Positions 56,116-64,000 of a DNA stretch of 64,000 nt are shown one piece after another. The notes under the pieces were generated by a model. It made no database searches and was not told the DNA's origin. It was given only the letters and a program-made list of their open reading frames with translations. How positions within the stretch are numbered: position 1 is the stretch's first letter; each line of letters opens with the position of its first letter. Made by a program: the position numbers and the translations under genes. Source of the DNA: Mycoplasmatota bacterium (GTDB taxonomy: Bacteria; Bacillota_I; Bacilli_A; MAG-NZ); NCBI GenBank assembly GCA_018394315.1, contig CP074575.1, forward strand, positions 1,019,501 to 1,083,500, given 5' to 3'.

Positions 56116-57465
56116 ATGAAAAAGAGAACTAGAATTGCTTTTATATTTATTATAATCATAACTGCTTCTATTTTAACGGGATGTCGTATGAATGTATCTA
56201 ACAAAGATAAAGAATTTTACTTAAAGGCAAATGAGTATATTACTGCTATTAACGAGGTTACTACTGGGCAAAAAATACACGGAAATGTCTTGGTTGTAAA
56301 GGATGGAGAAATATTGTTTTCAGAAGGATATGGGAAAGCAGATTATAATAGCGACAGAGATTTTACTGAGGATACAATATTCCTAATAGCATCAAATACA
56401 AAACCAATAACAGCTATTGCAATAATGCAATTACAGGAAAAAGGTTTTTTGGATATCAAAAATCCAGTGTCTATGTACGTACCAGATCAACTTAGAGGTG
56501 ATGAGTTTACTATAGAACATCTATTGACGCATACTTCAGGAGTAAAAAGAGATTTAGATACTATTTTCTATCATCCTATCTCAAAAAAAGACTCGATAAA
56601 GGAGATTACATCAGAACCCCTTGAATTTAATCCTGGAACAAAATATCAATATAGTAATTGTGGATTTAGCTTATTAGCTCACATTATAGAAAAGGTTTCA
56701 GGTCAGACTTATGAGGAGTATCTGGATGAAAATATTTTTAAGCCACTGAATATGAAGCATACCGGGGCTGCTACTTCAAATGAAGATTTGCCTGATATGG
56801 CTAAATCACACTATATATCTCATAATAACATTAGTGAATCATCATTACTTTATGACGTGTCAGTTTTTTGGGGTGCGGGAAATATTTATTCTAGTATTAG
56901 AGATCTATATTTATTAGAAAATGCCTTATATGTTGGTGAGATATTAAGTAAAGAATCAATTAAAAGTATGTATGAGAATGGATATGGAATAGGATTCGGA
57001 GAATTAAATGGACATAAATGGGTTGGCCACAATGGACTTCTAAGTAGTTATTCGTCCACACTACTTAGATTTCCAGATGATCAATTAAGTGTAATAGTCT
57101 TGATGAACGTCGGTAATCAGGATAATTTAAATTTCAATATTGCACAGGCATTGTCAATTATAGCATTAGGAGAAGAGTATACTTTACCAGTTATGAAAGA
57201 AGAAATATTCCTAGATAAGAATCAATTGGACAAATTTGTAGGAAATTATCGGTTTGATAATGGTGGTATAGTTTCAATTACAAGGAATAACAATATTTTA
57301 TTATTTGGTCATTCATTCAATCTAACTCCATATTCAGATTTAGCGTTTTATAATATAGGGAGTGAGTATAGAACGGTAGAATTTAATTTAGATGATAATA
57401 GTAATGTAGTTGGATTTATATTTAAAGAAAGCGTTGTTGAACTGAAAGGAAGTAAGGTCAACTAG
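56116..57465 (+). CDS. Serine beta-lactamase-fold lipoprotein (class C/esterase type)
   Basis: 449 residues starting at the ATG after GAAAGGAAG. A signal peptide ends in lipobox LTGC (Cys23), so the protein is a surface lipoprotein. The catalytic SxxK is SNTK in LIASNTKPITAIAIMQL; the YxN is YSN in YQYSNCGFSLL; the third box is HNG in WVGHNGLLSSYSS. The fold is shared by beta-lactamases, D-alanyl-D-alanine peptidases and esterases. A C-terminal beta domain of about 90 residues follows. Substrate unknown; a peptidase or esterase is more likely than drug resistance. Confidence 0.88.
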   Translation: MKKRTRIAFIFIIIITASILTGCRMNVSNKDKEFYLKANEYITAINEVTTGQKIHGNVLVVKDGEILFSEGYGKADYNSDRDFTEDTIFLIASNTKPITAIAIMQLQEKGFLDIKNPVSMYVPDQLRGDEFTIEHLLTHTSGVKRDLDTIFYHPISKKDSIKEITSEPLEFNPGTKYQYSNCGFSLLAHIIEKVSGQTYEEYLDENIFKPLNMKHTGAATSNEDLPDMAKSHYISHNNISESSLLYDVSVFWGAGNIYSSIRDLYLLENALYVGEILSKESIKSMYENGYGIGFGELNGHKWVGHNGLLSSYSSTLLRFPDDQLSVIVLMNVGNQDNLNFNIAQALSIIALGEEYTLPVMKEEIFLDKNQLDKFVGNYRFDNGGIVSITRNNNILLFGHSFNLTPYSDLAFYNIGSEYRTVEFNLDDNSNVVGFIFKESVVELKGSKVN

Positions 57466-57727
57466 AACACAAAATGCTGTAAGTTATGTTAGTAAGTAAA
57501 AGTTAACCTAGGGTACTTGGTAAAGTTACAGTTTTAAGTTCATTATCAGCGAATCTATGATTTTTGTAGTTACAATACTCTCCAGGGAGAATAAATAGTT
57601 TGGATAATCAAGATACTTCAAATACTAAAACAATTCTAATGACAAAAGCGGATGGAGCCTTAACTCATACTAGAAAATTTGGGTAGTGATTCTACTATTA
57701 ATAAAAATCAAAAAGAGGAGAAATAGG
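57466..57727. other. Intergenic region with a short protein-like relic
   Basis: The frame around 57598-57687 reads DNQDTSNTKTILMTKADGALTHTRKFG before TAG, with no ribosome site. It may be a fragment; function unknown. Confidence 0.25.
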
Positions 57728-57760
57728 AAAATGGTTGAACAAATGTTCAACCATTTTTTT
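57728..57760. terminator. Bidirectional terminator
   Basis: Perfect 13-bp arms AAAATGGTTGAAC (57728-57740) and GTTCAACCATTTT (57745-57757) with A- and T-runs on either side, between converging genes. Confidence 0.88.
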
Positions 57761-58026
57761 CACCATCCACATGATTGATAAAATGGATGGCCATGGTAAT
57801 AACAATAAGGTGAGTTAATACAATAAATAGGATTATAAGATGGAAATCTCCTTCTCTTACAACACTTGCACCTGCATTTACAATAGTCATCGTAACCAAA
57901 ATTGCATCTATTATGTTCTATGTGTCTGATGCATTTACAACCGCAATCCATTCGTCTACTACAATGTTTACAACAAGTTACTCTCTGACAACAAGATGAC
58001 TTATGATGACAATAATGTTTACTCAT
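57760..58026 (-). CDS. Cys/His-rich small protein
   Basis: 88 residues, of which 18 are Cys and many are His, Arg and Tyr (SSCCQRVTCCKHC, DCGCKCIRHIEHNRC, CKCRCKCCKRRR). The ribosome site GGGAGGAA is good. The composition suggests metal binding or a disulfide-linked structural layer such as spore-coat-like proteins. The nearby YheC/YheD-like gene is also coat-associated in bacilli, but a coat in this organism is not shown. No family is certain. Confidence 0.7.
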   Translation of the reverse strand: MSKHYCHHKSSCCQRVTCCKHCSRRMDCGCKCIRHIEHNRCNFGYDDYCKCRCKCCKRRRFPSYNPIYCINSPYCYYHGHPFYQSCGW

Positions 58027-58660
58027 AAAATTCCTCCCTTTTTGTCAATACACTTTATAATATGAGTAAGTTATCTACTTATAAACTTAACTTGCCTATA
58101 CTCTAATTATAACTGAGTAATTATAATCAAATTAAGGTAACTCAAATCAAGATGACAGGAGTTATCTAAAATAAGTCACAGGAAGAAGATAATTGGTGTA
58201 TTCAATTAGGACAAAAAAATAGTTAAAGGATATAACAAAGTTCCACCCTTTGAGTCTGGAATCAATTTATATGGATGGTTCATTCCGACATCAGTATATA
58301 GATAAAATATATTTGGATAAGTGCGAGTTTTTATATATGAGGACTTGAAATACAATGTTAATGGTAGGAGATTATTTTTAACTAGTGAATTTAGGGAAGA
58401 GGGTAGACATAAGGAACAGAACGCAATAAGATTTTTGAAGAAGTAAGAAAACACTTAGGTTAAAGTGAAAGTAAAGTTAAAGATAATGATGTTGTTGATG
58501 AGTTTGATAACAGCATTACATTATCAATAAGTGATTTTGCAAATAACATATTAAATAAGATAGAACTTTCGACAATGTGATATATCAGCATTTGAAGTGT
58601 TTTTTGGTCGTATAAGTATAGCACAAAAATTATCTAGAAATATCGGTGTCATAAATAGAT
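58027..58660. other. Region of decayed sequence
   Basis: No intact gene. The frame 58222-58446 reads VKGYNKVPPFESGINLYGWFIPTS... with two in-frame stops and ends ...REEGRHKEQNAIRFLKK; it is probably a pseudogene of unknown family. Other frames are broken. Confidence 0.4.
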
Positions 58661-58698
58661 AGTTGTGGTTATTTACTAAAATGCCCCAGCTTCACCAT
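58661..58698 (+). repeat. Degenerate attachment-site-like repeat, copy 2
   Basis: AGTTGTGGTTATTTA then ATGCCCCAGCTTCACCA. Directly after it the sequence resembles the inside edge of attL at 23597 (AATTGCTTGGATTA versus AATCGCTTAGATTA), so it is probably an old attL. Confidence 0.65.
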
Positions 58699-58734
58699 TA
58701 AAATTGCTTGGATTAGTCTAAAACACTAATTCAT

Positions 58735-58990
58735 TTGTTGGGGTTAGTTGAGAGGGGATTATTTAAATTTAATATATTTATAGTTGTACATGCCTTATGC
58801 TCATCTTTTAGTTTATTATTAGATAAGTGTAGATATTTTTGTGTAATAGTTTTACTTGAATGTCCAAGCATTTTTCTAATAAGTTTTGAACTTGCGCCCT
58901 TTTCTAAGCAAGTAGTAGCATATGTATGTCAAAATTTATGAAAACCAAAAACTTATCTCACCAGGTAGATTGAGTTTTCCTTTTATTTTG
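58735..58990 (-). pseudogene. Relic of a second ssrA-type integrase
   Basis: About 250 bp closely resemble 23635-23890, the end of the element integrase gene, including the region for the last catalytic residues. Substitutions break the frame, and the similarity stops abruptly near 58985. It lies just inside the degenerate att-like repeat, in the same orientation as the intact one. Confidence 0.82.
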
Positions 58991-59193
58991 ACATATATTA
59001 TCACAAACTCAAGAAGCAGCTTAAAAAGGTGTTATAGAAATAGAAAAAATCATGAGGGCTACTTACTCCCATGAAAATTATAGAACCATGATATTTTTAA
59101 AGGGGATATTCGTACAACCTTCTTTTTTTTATGTACATAAAATATTATGTGAGCAAAAGATTTACGCAATGTTTGAGATTAATAAGTGAAATT

Positions 59194-59475
59194 ATGATGA
59201 TCAATCAAAATGATAATCTTACCGAGATTTTCAAGGAGAGACTCGATTCTAAAGGAGACTTGTTTATGTGTTTAAACAAATTCGTTTGTAAAGTGTTGAA
59301 AGTTAGAAAGATGCTGATTATTTAAAGTATGAGTAAAAAGTATGTCTCTCAAGTAAATTAATCAAATCAGCATCATGTAAGGAAAATGTAGCAGAACAAT
59401 GAATTGAGGCAGTATTAAAACTGGAGTTTAGCCTATTCTTAGTATATGTTAAAGATTCTAGTTCAGTAATCTAAA
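59194..59475 (+). pseudogene. Decayed paralogue of the YVTN protein N-terminus
   Basis: The sequence reads INQNDNLTEIFKERL...FMCLNKFVCKVLK..., then with stops ...VCLSSKLIKSASCKENVAEQ...IEAVLKLEFSLFLVYVKDSS. This matches the start of the protein at 62456 (INIFVSKVLKG..., VYLSNKLIESVSCMENAAT...VIEVVAKL...). Several stops make it nonfunctional. Confidence 0.6.
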
Positions 59476-59584
59476 CACCTGGGAAAACAATGGTTATTAT
59501 AATATTTATAGTGAAATTATATGCAAAGTACCATTGCGTATGTAGAAGCTTTAAAAGTAGTCGTTAGAAGGAGGTGAAAAATAG

Positions 59585-62314
59585 ATGAATAGCGAAGAAA
59601 GAGAAATGAGTCATTATAATTATGAATTATGTAATATTGGAATTAAAAAAATTTGCCTATTAACAAATGCGAGTACAAAAGAAGTTATACACAAAAATGA
59701 TTCCCACTTAAATATCAAACCCATATCTAAAATATCTAGATATTATGATGAAAACGGTGAGCTTAGACTGGGTCCTTTTATAGGTTTTATAATAAGCAGT
59801 AAAAGGAAAGAGGCTATTCTTGAAGGAAAAAAAAGTAACATCTACAAAATGTTATCACAAAGAATAGACAAAATAGGTGGAGTATATGTTTTCTTTTCAA
59901 TAGATGATTTAAATATGGAGAAAAATTACATTAATGGATTAGTTTTAACTGCAGCATCTAGTTTTGAAGAGTATGAACCTATTTCAGTACCTTTTCCAAG
60001 AGTTATTTACGATAGATGCTTTGATAGAGAAGAATCGAGAGAGTTAAGATTAAAATTACAGAGTTTTAGTAATATAAAGATTGTAAATAATGTAGCAAAG
60101 ATTGGTAAGATAGAGGTATATGAGTTATTTGAAAATCATCCCATTTTGAAAAAGATATGTATACCCTTTGATTTATTCTCAATAAAAAATCTAAGGAATT
60201 TTCTACAGGATCACGAGATTGTATATATAAAGCCTGATAACCTATATAAGGGCGAAGGGGTTATTAAAGTAATGAAAAAGAACAATGGTTATGTATTTAA
60301 ACATCATAGTCAAGGCGTATTTAGTGAGACAGAAACAAGTAATATTGAGGATATATCTATGTATATTAATGATTATGGGAACCTTAATTCAAATTATGTA
60401 ATGCAAAAGGGTATAGTTTCTCCAGATTTTTTAGGAAACCAATATGATGTAAGGGTTATGTTACATAAGAATGAAATAGGTAATTGGAAAATAACTGGTA
60501 GTTTGGCGAGATTAGCACCAATTGATGGAACTATAACAAGCCCCCGCAGTGGAGGTAAAGTAAGTAATCTAAATACAGTATTAAATGATTCATTTAAAAA
60601 TGATTCTGCGAAAATTGAGACTATAAAGAAAAGTATGCAAGCTATGAGTATTGAAATAGGTAATGAACTAGAAAAAAAATATGGTGATCTATGTGAGTTA
60701 GGAATAGATTTTGGTTTAGATACCTGTGGTAATTTGTGGCTATATGAAGTTAATGGAAAACCTATGAAAGTTAGTCTCAAAAGATTAAACTTAGGCTCAA
60801 TTTATTATAATGTGAATACTTATTTAACAATGTATTTCTCTTATCTAGATGGACTACATATTAATAAAAGTGATCCTAAAGTAACTGAGATTGATTCTGA
60901 TGGAGTTACTATTAAGTTTAAATCTATTAATCTTCAAGAAAATAACATAATGATGAGTAAGAAATTGATAAATACACTTAATATTAATGTAGAAGAAGAG
61001 ATATGTTTACAAGTTGGTAAAACGGAAGTAATCTGTAAGGCCATAGAAGATGAACCAATTGATAAAAATGAAATACTAATGTCTGAAAATTTATTATCTA
61101 AGTTCAATTTATATGAAGGTATTGAGTTAAAGTTGATCTACAATAAAGGTAATGTGATTTCCTTAGGTCCAGTTATGTCCTATGTGATTAGTAGTAATCT
61201 ATATAATAGACTTGTTAAAGGTAAACCATCTCGCGTAATAAAATATATAATAGATCAATCTAAAGAATTAGGTTGCTTAATTTATTATTTTACTGTCGAT
61301 AATGTAGATCTTATAAATGAAAAAATTAAAGCTTGTTATTTTAACTACGTCAATAATAAATGGGAAGAAAGGATTTTTGATTTTCCAGATTTAATTAACG
61401 TTAGAACATTATTTAATAATATTAAAGTAGATTATAAATATAGGATTAAAAAACTTAAAAAAATTAATGAAATTGCTTTCTTTAATGGAAAAAAAGCATT
61501 TGGGAAATATGAAACATATAAAGCTATGAACTTTTTTAAAGATACGAAAGATTTACATCCATTAACTTTTCTATATGAAGGAGAGGAATCCCTACAGAAA
61601 ATTTTCGAGTGTCATAATATTGCTTTTGTTAAATATGATTTCGGAAGCGGCGGTAAAAGTGTCATTAGACTTAAGAAAATGAACAATATTTTTGAGTGTG
61701 AAATTGGAGACGAAAATCACACTGTTAAGTCTTTTAATTCAATAAATGAAATTAAAAAGTTCATAGAAAAAAAACTAGGCAATAAAAACATTATTATACA
61801 AAAAGGAATTAATTTAGATAAATATAATAATAGAACATATGATTTAAGAGTAATAATGCAAAAGGATGAAACTCTAAACTGGAAAATAGGATTAATTGTC
61901 ATGAGGCTTGCTGAAGAAGGAAAGAATATAACAAATACTAACTTAGGAGCAGACAGAATTGTAATTAATCCTAAAATTATCAATGAGATGCTCCCTAAAG
62001 TGTCAGAGGATTTATTAACTCAGTTTGTTAATAAATGTGCTAAGTCTATTGAAGCTTATTTTGGGCAAGCAGGAGAAATGGGGTTAGATATAGGGGTAGA
62101 TGATAATGGTGAAATCTATCTAATTGAAGTTAATGGGATTCCATCAACATATCCATATATTAAATTGCTAAATAAAAAGCATATGTACCAGTTTTTTATG
62201 AGTCCAATTAAATATTCGAAATATCTAGTTAATATCAATAAGAATGTATTTATTGAAGATATTGAGTTAGAATTAAACAATAGAAAAAATATAATTAAAG
62301 TCTTAGATAATTAA
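59585..62314 (+). CDS. Tandem YheC/YheD-type ATP-grasp protein (two fused copies)
   Basis: 909 residues. Two similar halves each hold a YheC/D-like module: LGPFIGFIISSKRKEAILEGK and LGPVMSYVISSNLYNRLVKGK mark their N-terminal parts; YDVRVMLHKNEIGNWKITG and YDLRVIMQKDETLNWKIG, then ELGIDFGLDTCGNLWLYEVNG and EMGLDIGVDDNGEIYLIEVNG, are the ATP-grasp catalytic segments. Both halves retain the metal-binding Glu-x-Asn. In bacilli YheC and YheD are separate coat-associated proteins; here they are one chain. AGGAGGTG lies about 8 bp before the ATG. The substrate is unknown. Confidence 0.85.
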   Translation: MNSEEREMSHYNYELCNIGIKKICLLTNASTKEVIHKNDSHLNIKPISKISRYYDENGELRLGPFIGFIISSKRKEAILEGKKSNIYKMLSQRIDKIGGVYVFFSIDDLNMEKNYINGLVLTAASSFEEYEPISVPFPRVIYDRCFDREESRELRLKLQSFSNIKIVNNVAKIGKIEVYELFENHPILKKICIPFDLFSIKNLRNFLQDHEIVYIKPDNLYKGEGVIKVMKKNNGYVFKHHSQGVFSETETSNIEDISMYINDYGNLNSNYVMQKGIVSPDFLGNQYDVRVMLHKNEIGNWKITGSLARLAPIDGTITSPRSGGKVSNLNTVLNDSFKNDSAKIETIKKSMQAMSIEIGNELEKKYGDLCELGIDFGLDTCGNLWLYEVNGKPMKVSLKRLNLGSIYYNVNTYLTMYFSYLDGLHINKSDPKVTEIDSDGVTIKFKSINLQENNIMMSKKLINTLNINVEEEICLQVGKTEVICKAIEDEPIDKNEILMSENLLSKFNLYEGIELKLIYNKGNVISLGPVMSYVISSNLYNRLVKGKPSRVIKYIIDQSKELGCLIYYFTVDNVDLINEKIKACYFNYVNNKWEERIFDFPDLINVRTLFNNIKVDYKYRIKKLKKINEIAFFNGKKAFGKYETYKAMNFFKDTKDLHPLTFLYEGEESLQKIFECHNIAFVKYDFGSGGKSVIRLKKMNNIFECEIGDENHTVKSFNSINEIKKFIEKKLGNKNIIIQKGINLDKYNNRTYDLRVIMQKDETLNWKIGLIVMRLAEEGKNITNTNLGADRIVINPKIINEMLPKVSEDLLTQFVNKCAKSIEAYFGQAGEMGLDIGVDDNGEIYLIEVNGIPSTYPYIKLLNKKHMYQFFMSPIKYSKYLVNINKNVFIEDIELELNNRKNIIKVLDN

Positions 62315-62455
62315 ATCAAACTTAACAGAATTTTTTCATGTTTAAATATGTTTATAATGAGGAGGTAATATATACACCCCCTTTTTTTTTTGACTCATAG
62401 AATATCATGAAGGACTACTGGCTTTACGAAATCTTAGAAATTAGGAGGTGAAATT

Positions 62456-63448
62456 ATGACGAGTAATGAAGATGGTAATCCTAATGAGATTATGAGAGAG
62501 ATACTGGTATTAGAAAGAGACATGTCAAAGTGTATAAACATATTCGTTTCCAAAGTATTGAAAGGTATAAACGATGTTGATTATTTAAACCACAAGGAAA
62601 AAGTATATCTTTCAAATAAATTAATCGAATCAGTATCTTGTATGGAGAATGCTGCTACTATGGTGATTGAGGTAGTGGCTAAGTTGAATAAGAAAAGCCA
62701 ATCTATAGTATATGTTACAAATTCTAGTGATGATACTGTATCAGTAATCCAAATATCTGATAATTCGGTAGTTGATACTATAGCAGTTGGAAACGTTCCA
62801 AATGGCATAGTAATAACACCAAATGGTGAAATTGTATATGTTACAAATATAATTGACGATAATATATCTGTAATCCAAACATCAGATAATACAGTAGTCG
62901 ATACGATAACAGTTGGAAATAGTCCACATAACGTAGCAATAACACCAGATGGGAAGTACATATATGTTACAAATTTAGGTGGTAATACTGTGTCAGTAAT
63001 CCAAACATCAGATAATACAGTAGCTGATACTATAACAGTTGGACACTTTCCTTTTGGCATAGCAATAACACCAAATGGAGAGTTTGCATATGTTGCAAAT
63101 ATTCGAGATGACACTGTATCGGTAATTCAATTATCAGACAATACAGTAGTTGATACTATAGCAATTGGAAATAGTCCACATGGAGTAGCAATAACGCCAA
63201 CTACTAAACCTGAAACTATCAATAAAACCATTGAAAACATCTTAAAAAAAGAGAGAGATATCTTGAAGTCTCTTAGCGAGAATGTGTGTAAGACTTTAAG
63301 GAAATTGTATGATGATGACTCAATATGTTTCAAGAGCTTAGTTGAATTATCCTCAACCTTAATAGAAGAAGCGGCTAAGAAAGAGAGAACAGCATCAAAA
63401 GCGATAGAAGATTTAACCAATTTAGAATGTGAAGAATCTGTTGAATAA
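62456..63448 (+). CDS. YVTN beta-propeller repeat protein inside duplicated helical domains
   Basis: 330 residues. Four YVTN repeats of about 42 residues (such as VYVTNIIDDNISVIQTSDNTVVDT) occupy about 82-247. They are flanked by two related helical segments: IMREILVLERDMSKCINIFV...LIESVSCMENAATMVIEV and TIENILKKERDILKSLSENV...LIEEAAKKERTASKAIED. So a propeller-repeat array was inserted between, or fused to, a duplicated helical module. There is no signal peptide. Four blades are too few for a usual seven-blade ring. AGGAGGTG precedes the ATG. Confidence 0.8.
   Translation: MTSNEDGNPNEIMREILVLERDMSKCINIFVSKVLKGINDVDYLNHKEKVYLSNKLIESVSCMENAATMVIEVVAKLNKKSQSIVYVTNSSDDTVSVIQISDNSVVDTIAVGNVPNGIVITPNGEIVYVTNIIDDNISVIQTSDNTVVDTITVGNSPHNVAITPDGKYIYVTNLGGNTVSVIQTSDNTVADTITVGHFPFGIAITPNGEFAYVANIRDDTVSVIQLSDNTVVDTIAIGNSPHGVAITPTTKPETINKTIENILKKERDILKSLSENVCKTLRKLYDDDSICFKSLVELSSTLIEEAAKKERTASKAIEDLTNLECEESVE
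62700..63200 (+). repeat. Four 126-bp coding repeats (YVTN units)
   Basis: Blocks such as TATGTTACAAAT, GATAATACAGTAG and GTAGCAATAACACCA recur at 126-bp spacing. High nucleotide similarity suggests recent expansion or recombination between units. Confidence 0.8.
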
Positions 63449-64000
63449 GTCGAGGTTGGTTATTTAGCGAGGTACAAGAGTTACTTAATAATAGAAGAAA
63501 TGGTGGTAGGTTTAAAGCTAAAACTATCTATTTATTATCGGGACTTATCTATTGTAAAAAATGTGGTGGAAGGTTACAAGGTAATAGGAGAAAAGCTGGA
63601 AGTGGTAAAAAAGAGTATGCTTCATATAGATGTAGATGTAAAGAAGTTAAAGAGATTAACAAATTGTATATCGATCAATATGTAGCTAATTTATTAATGG
63701 AAACTATATTGGATGAAAATAACATAACTAAGTTACATAAGATGATTAATAAACAGATAAAAGAATCTAGAGTTAATGAGACATCATTAATTGCATCCAA
63801 GAAAAAACAGTTGCATGAACTAGAAAAAAGGATTGATTCAACTGTAAACTTAATGATAGAGGATAATGATGCAAGAGTACAGAAGGTACTGATGCAGAAA
63901 ATATATGAGATGAGTGATGTGAAGGATTTATTAGAAGAAGAGCTTAGGACTATGAATGTAACTACTGATGTTGATGAAGTATCACTAGATCGAGTTAGAG
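63445..64000 (+). pseudogene. C-terminal part of a large serine recombinase, 5'-truncated
   Basis: The frame runs open from 63445 past the window end. It reads VQELLNNRRNGGRFKAKTIYLLSGLIYCKKCGGRLQG...YRCRCKEVKEINKLYIDQYV, the recombinase domain end and zinc ribbon (CxxC...CxC), then the coiled-coil region (KKKQLHELEKRIDST). The N-terminal catalytic domain is absent and no start codon or ribosome site precedes the fragment, so this is a relic of an integrase of another element. Confidence 0.82.

Noticed and set aside
62700-63200. Repeat array as a CRISPR
   Set aside because: The 126-bp units are coding YVTN blades, without spacers.
62581-63420. Long minus-strand frames opposite the YVTN gene
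   Set aside because: They mirror the 126-bp repeats of the real plus-strand gene and have no ribosome site.
63500-63685. Separate small gene at the right end
   Set aside because: It is in another frame from the recombinase fragment, which has clear zinc-ribbon features throughout.

Overview
The window looks like the chromosome of a low-GC Firmicutes/Mollicutes-type bacterium, most likely a free-living Tenericutes relative of the Acholeplasma/Haloplasma/Izemoplasma kind. This is an inference from very AT-rich DNA, SigmaA-type promoters, strong Shine-Dalgarno sites and the set of core genes. UGA serves as a stop codon (for example at the ends of the genes closing at 27531, 38266 and 47543) and TGG is the Trp codon, so the code is the standard one and not the Mycoplasma code. 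The encoded tmRNA tag ends in AFA, as mycoplasma tags do.

1-23596 is ordinary core genome: pepF and trpS (with a T-box leader) on the minus strand; a complete oligopeptide ABC transporter oppA-B-C-D-F; spx and nadK; an ISL3-family insertion sequence; clpP; the glycolytic genes gap, gpmI and eno; ung; a THF riboswitch in front of a folT-like ECF transporter; a calcium/cation exchanger with a disturbed 5' end; and the secG-rnr-smpB-ssrA block.

23567-52047 is an integrated mobile element of about 28.4 kb. A 30-bp direct repeat of the 3' end of ssrA marks both ends (attL 23567-23596, attR 52018-52047), and a tyrosine recombinase lies just inside attL. Its left half (23.6-38.8 kb) resembles a temperate, plasmid- or inovirus-like element: an integrase, an XRE repressor with operators overlapping a divergent promoter, small early genes, an orphan adenine methylase, a frameshifted phage-type radical SAM gene, a DnaD-like replication protein followed by phased iterons (22, 22 and 33 bp apart), and then a tightly overlapping block of membrane and surface proteins. 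That block ends in a 695-residue membrane P-loop protein with Zot/gpI-like features. No capsid, terminase, relaxase or VirB4-type gene is visible. Its right half (39-52 kb) is cargo that looks like defence genes: a PD-(D/E)XK-like nuclease, a broken gene, a methyltransferase plus dual-GHKL histidine kinase plus receiver operon, and an NLR-like protein with HEPN, NB-ARC, TPR and cold-shock-like parts. Three of the cassettes end in a terminator followed by the same short conserved sequence.

52048-64000 is an accessory region of layered insertions: an IS3-family element, gene relics, a GIY-YIG/DUF2075 helicase with a MazG-like partner, two degenerate ssrA-end-like repeats (55731, 58661), a relic of a second related integrase, a beta-lactamase-fold lipoprotein, a Cys-rich protein, a tandem YheC/YheD ATP-grasp fusion, a YVTN-repeat protein with a decayed paralogue, and the C-terminal part of a large serine recombinase that runs off the window.

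All identifications come from reading motifs and gene order; no database search was run.
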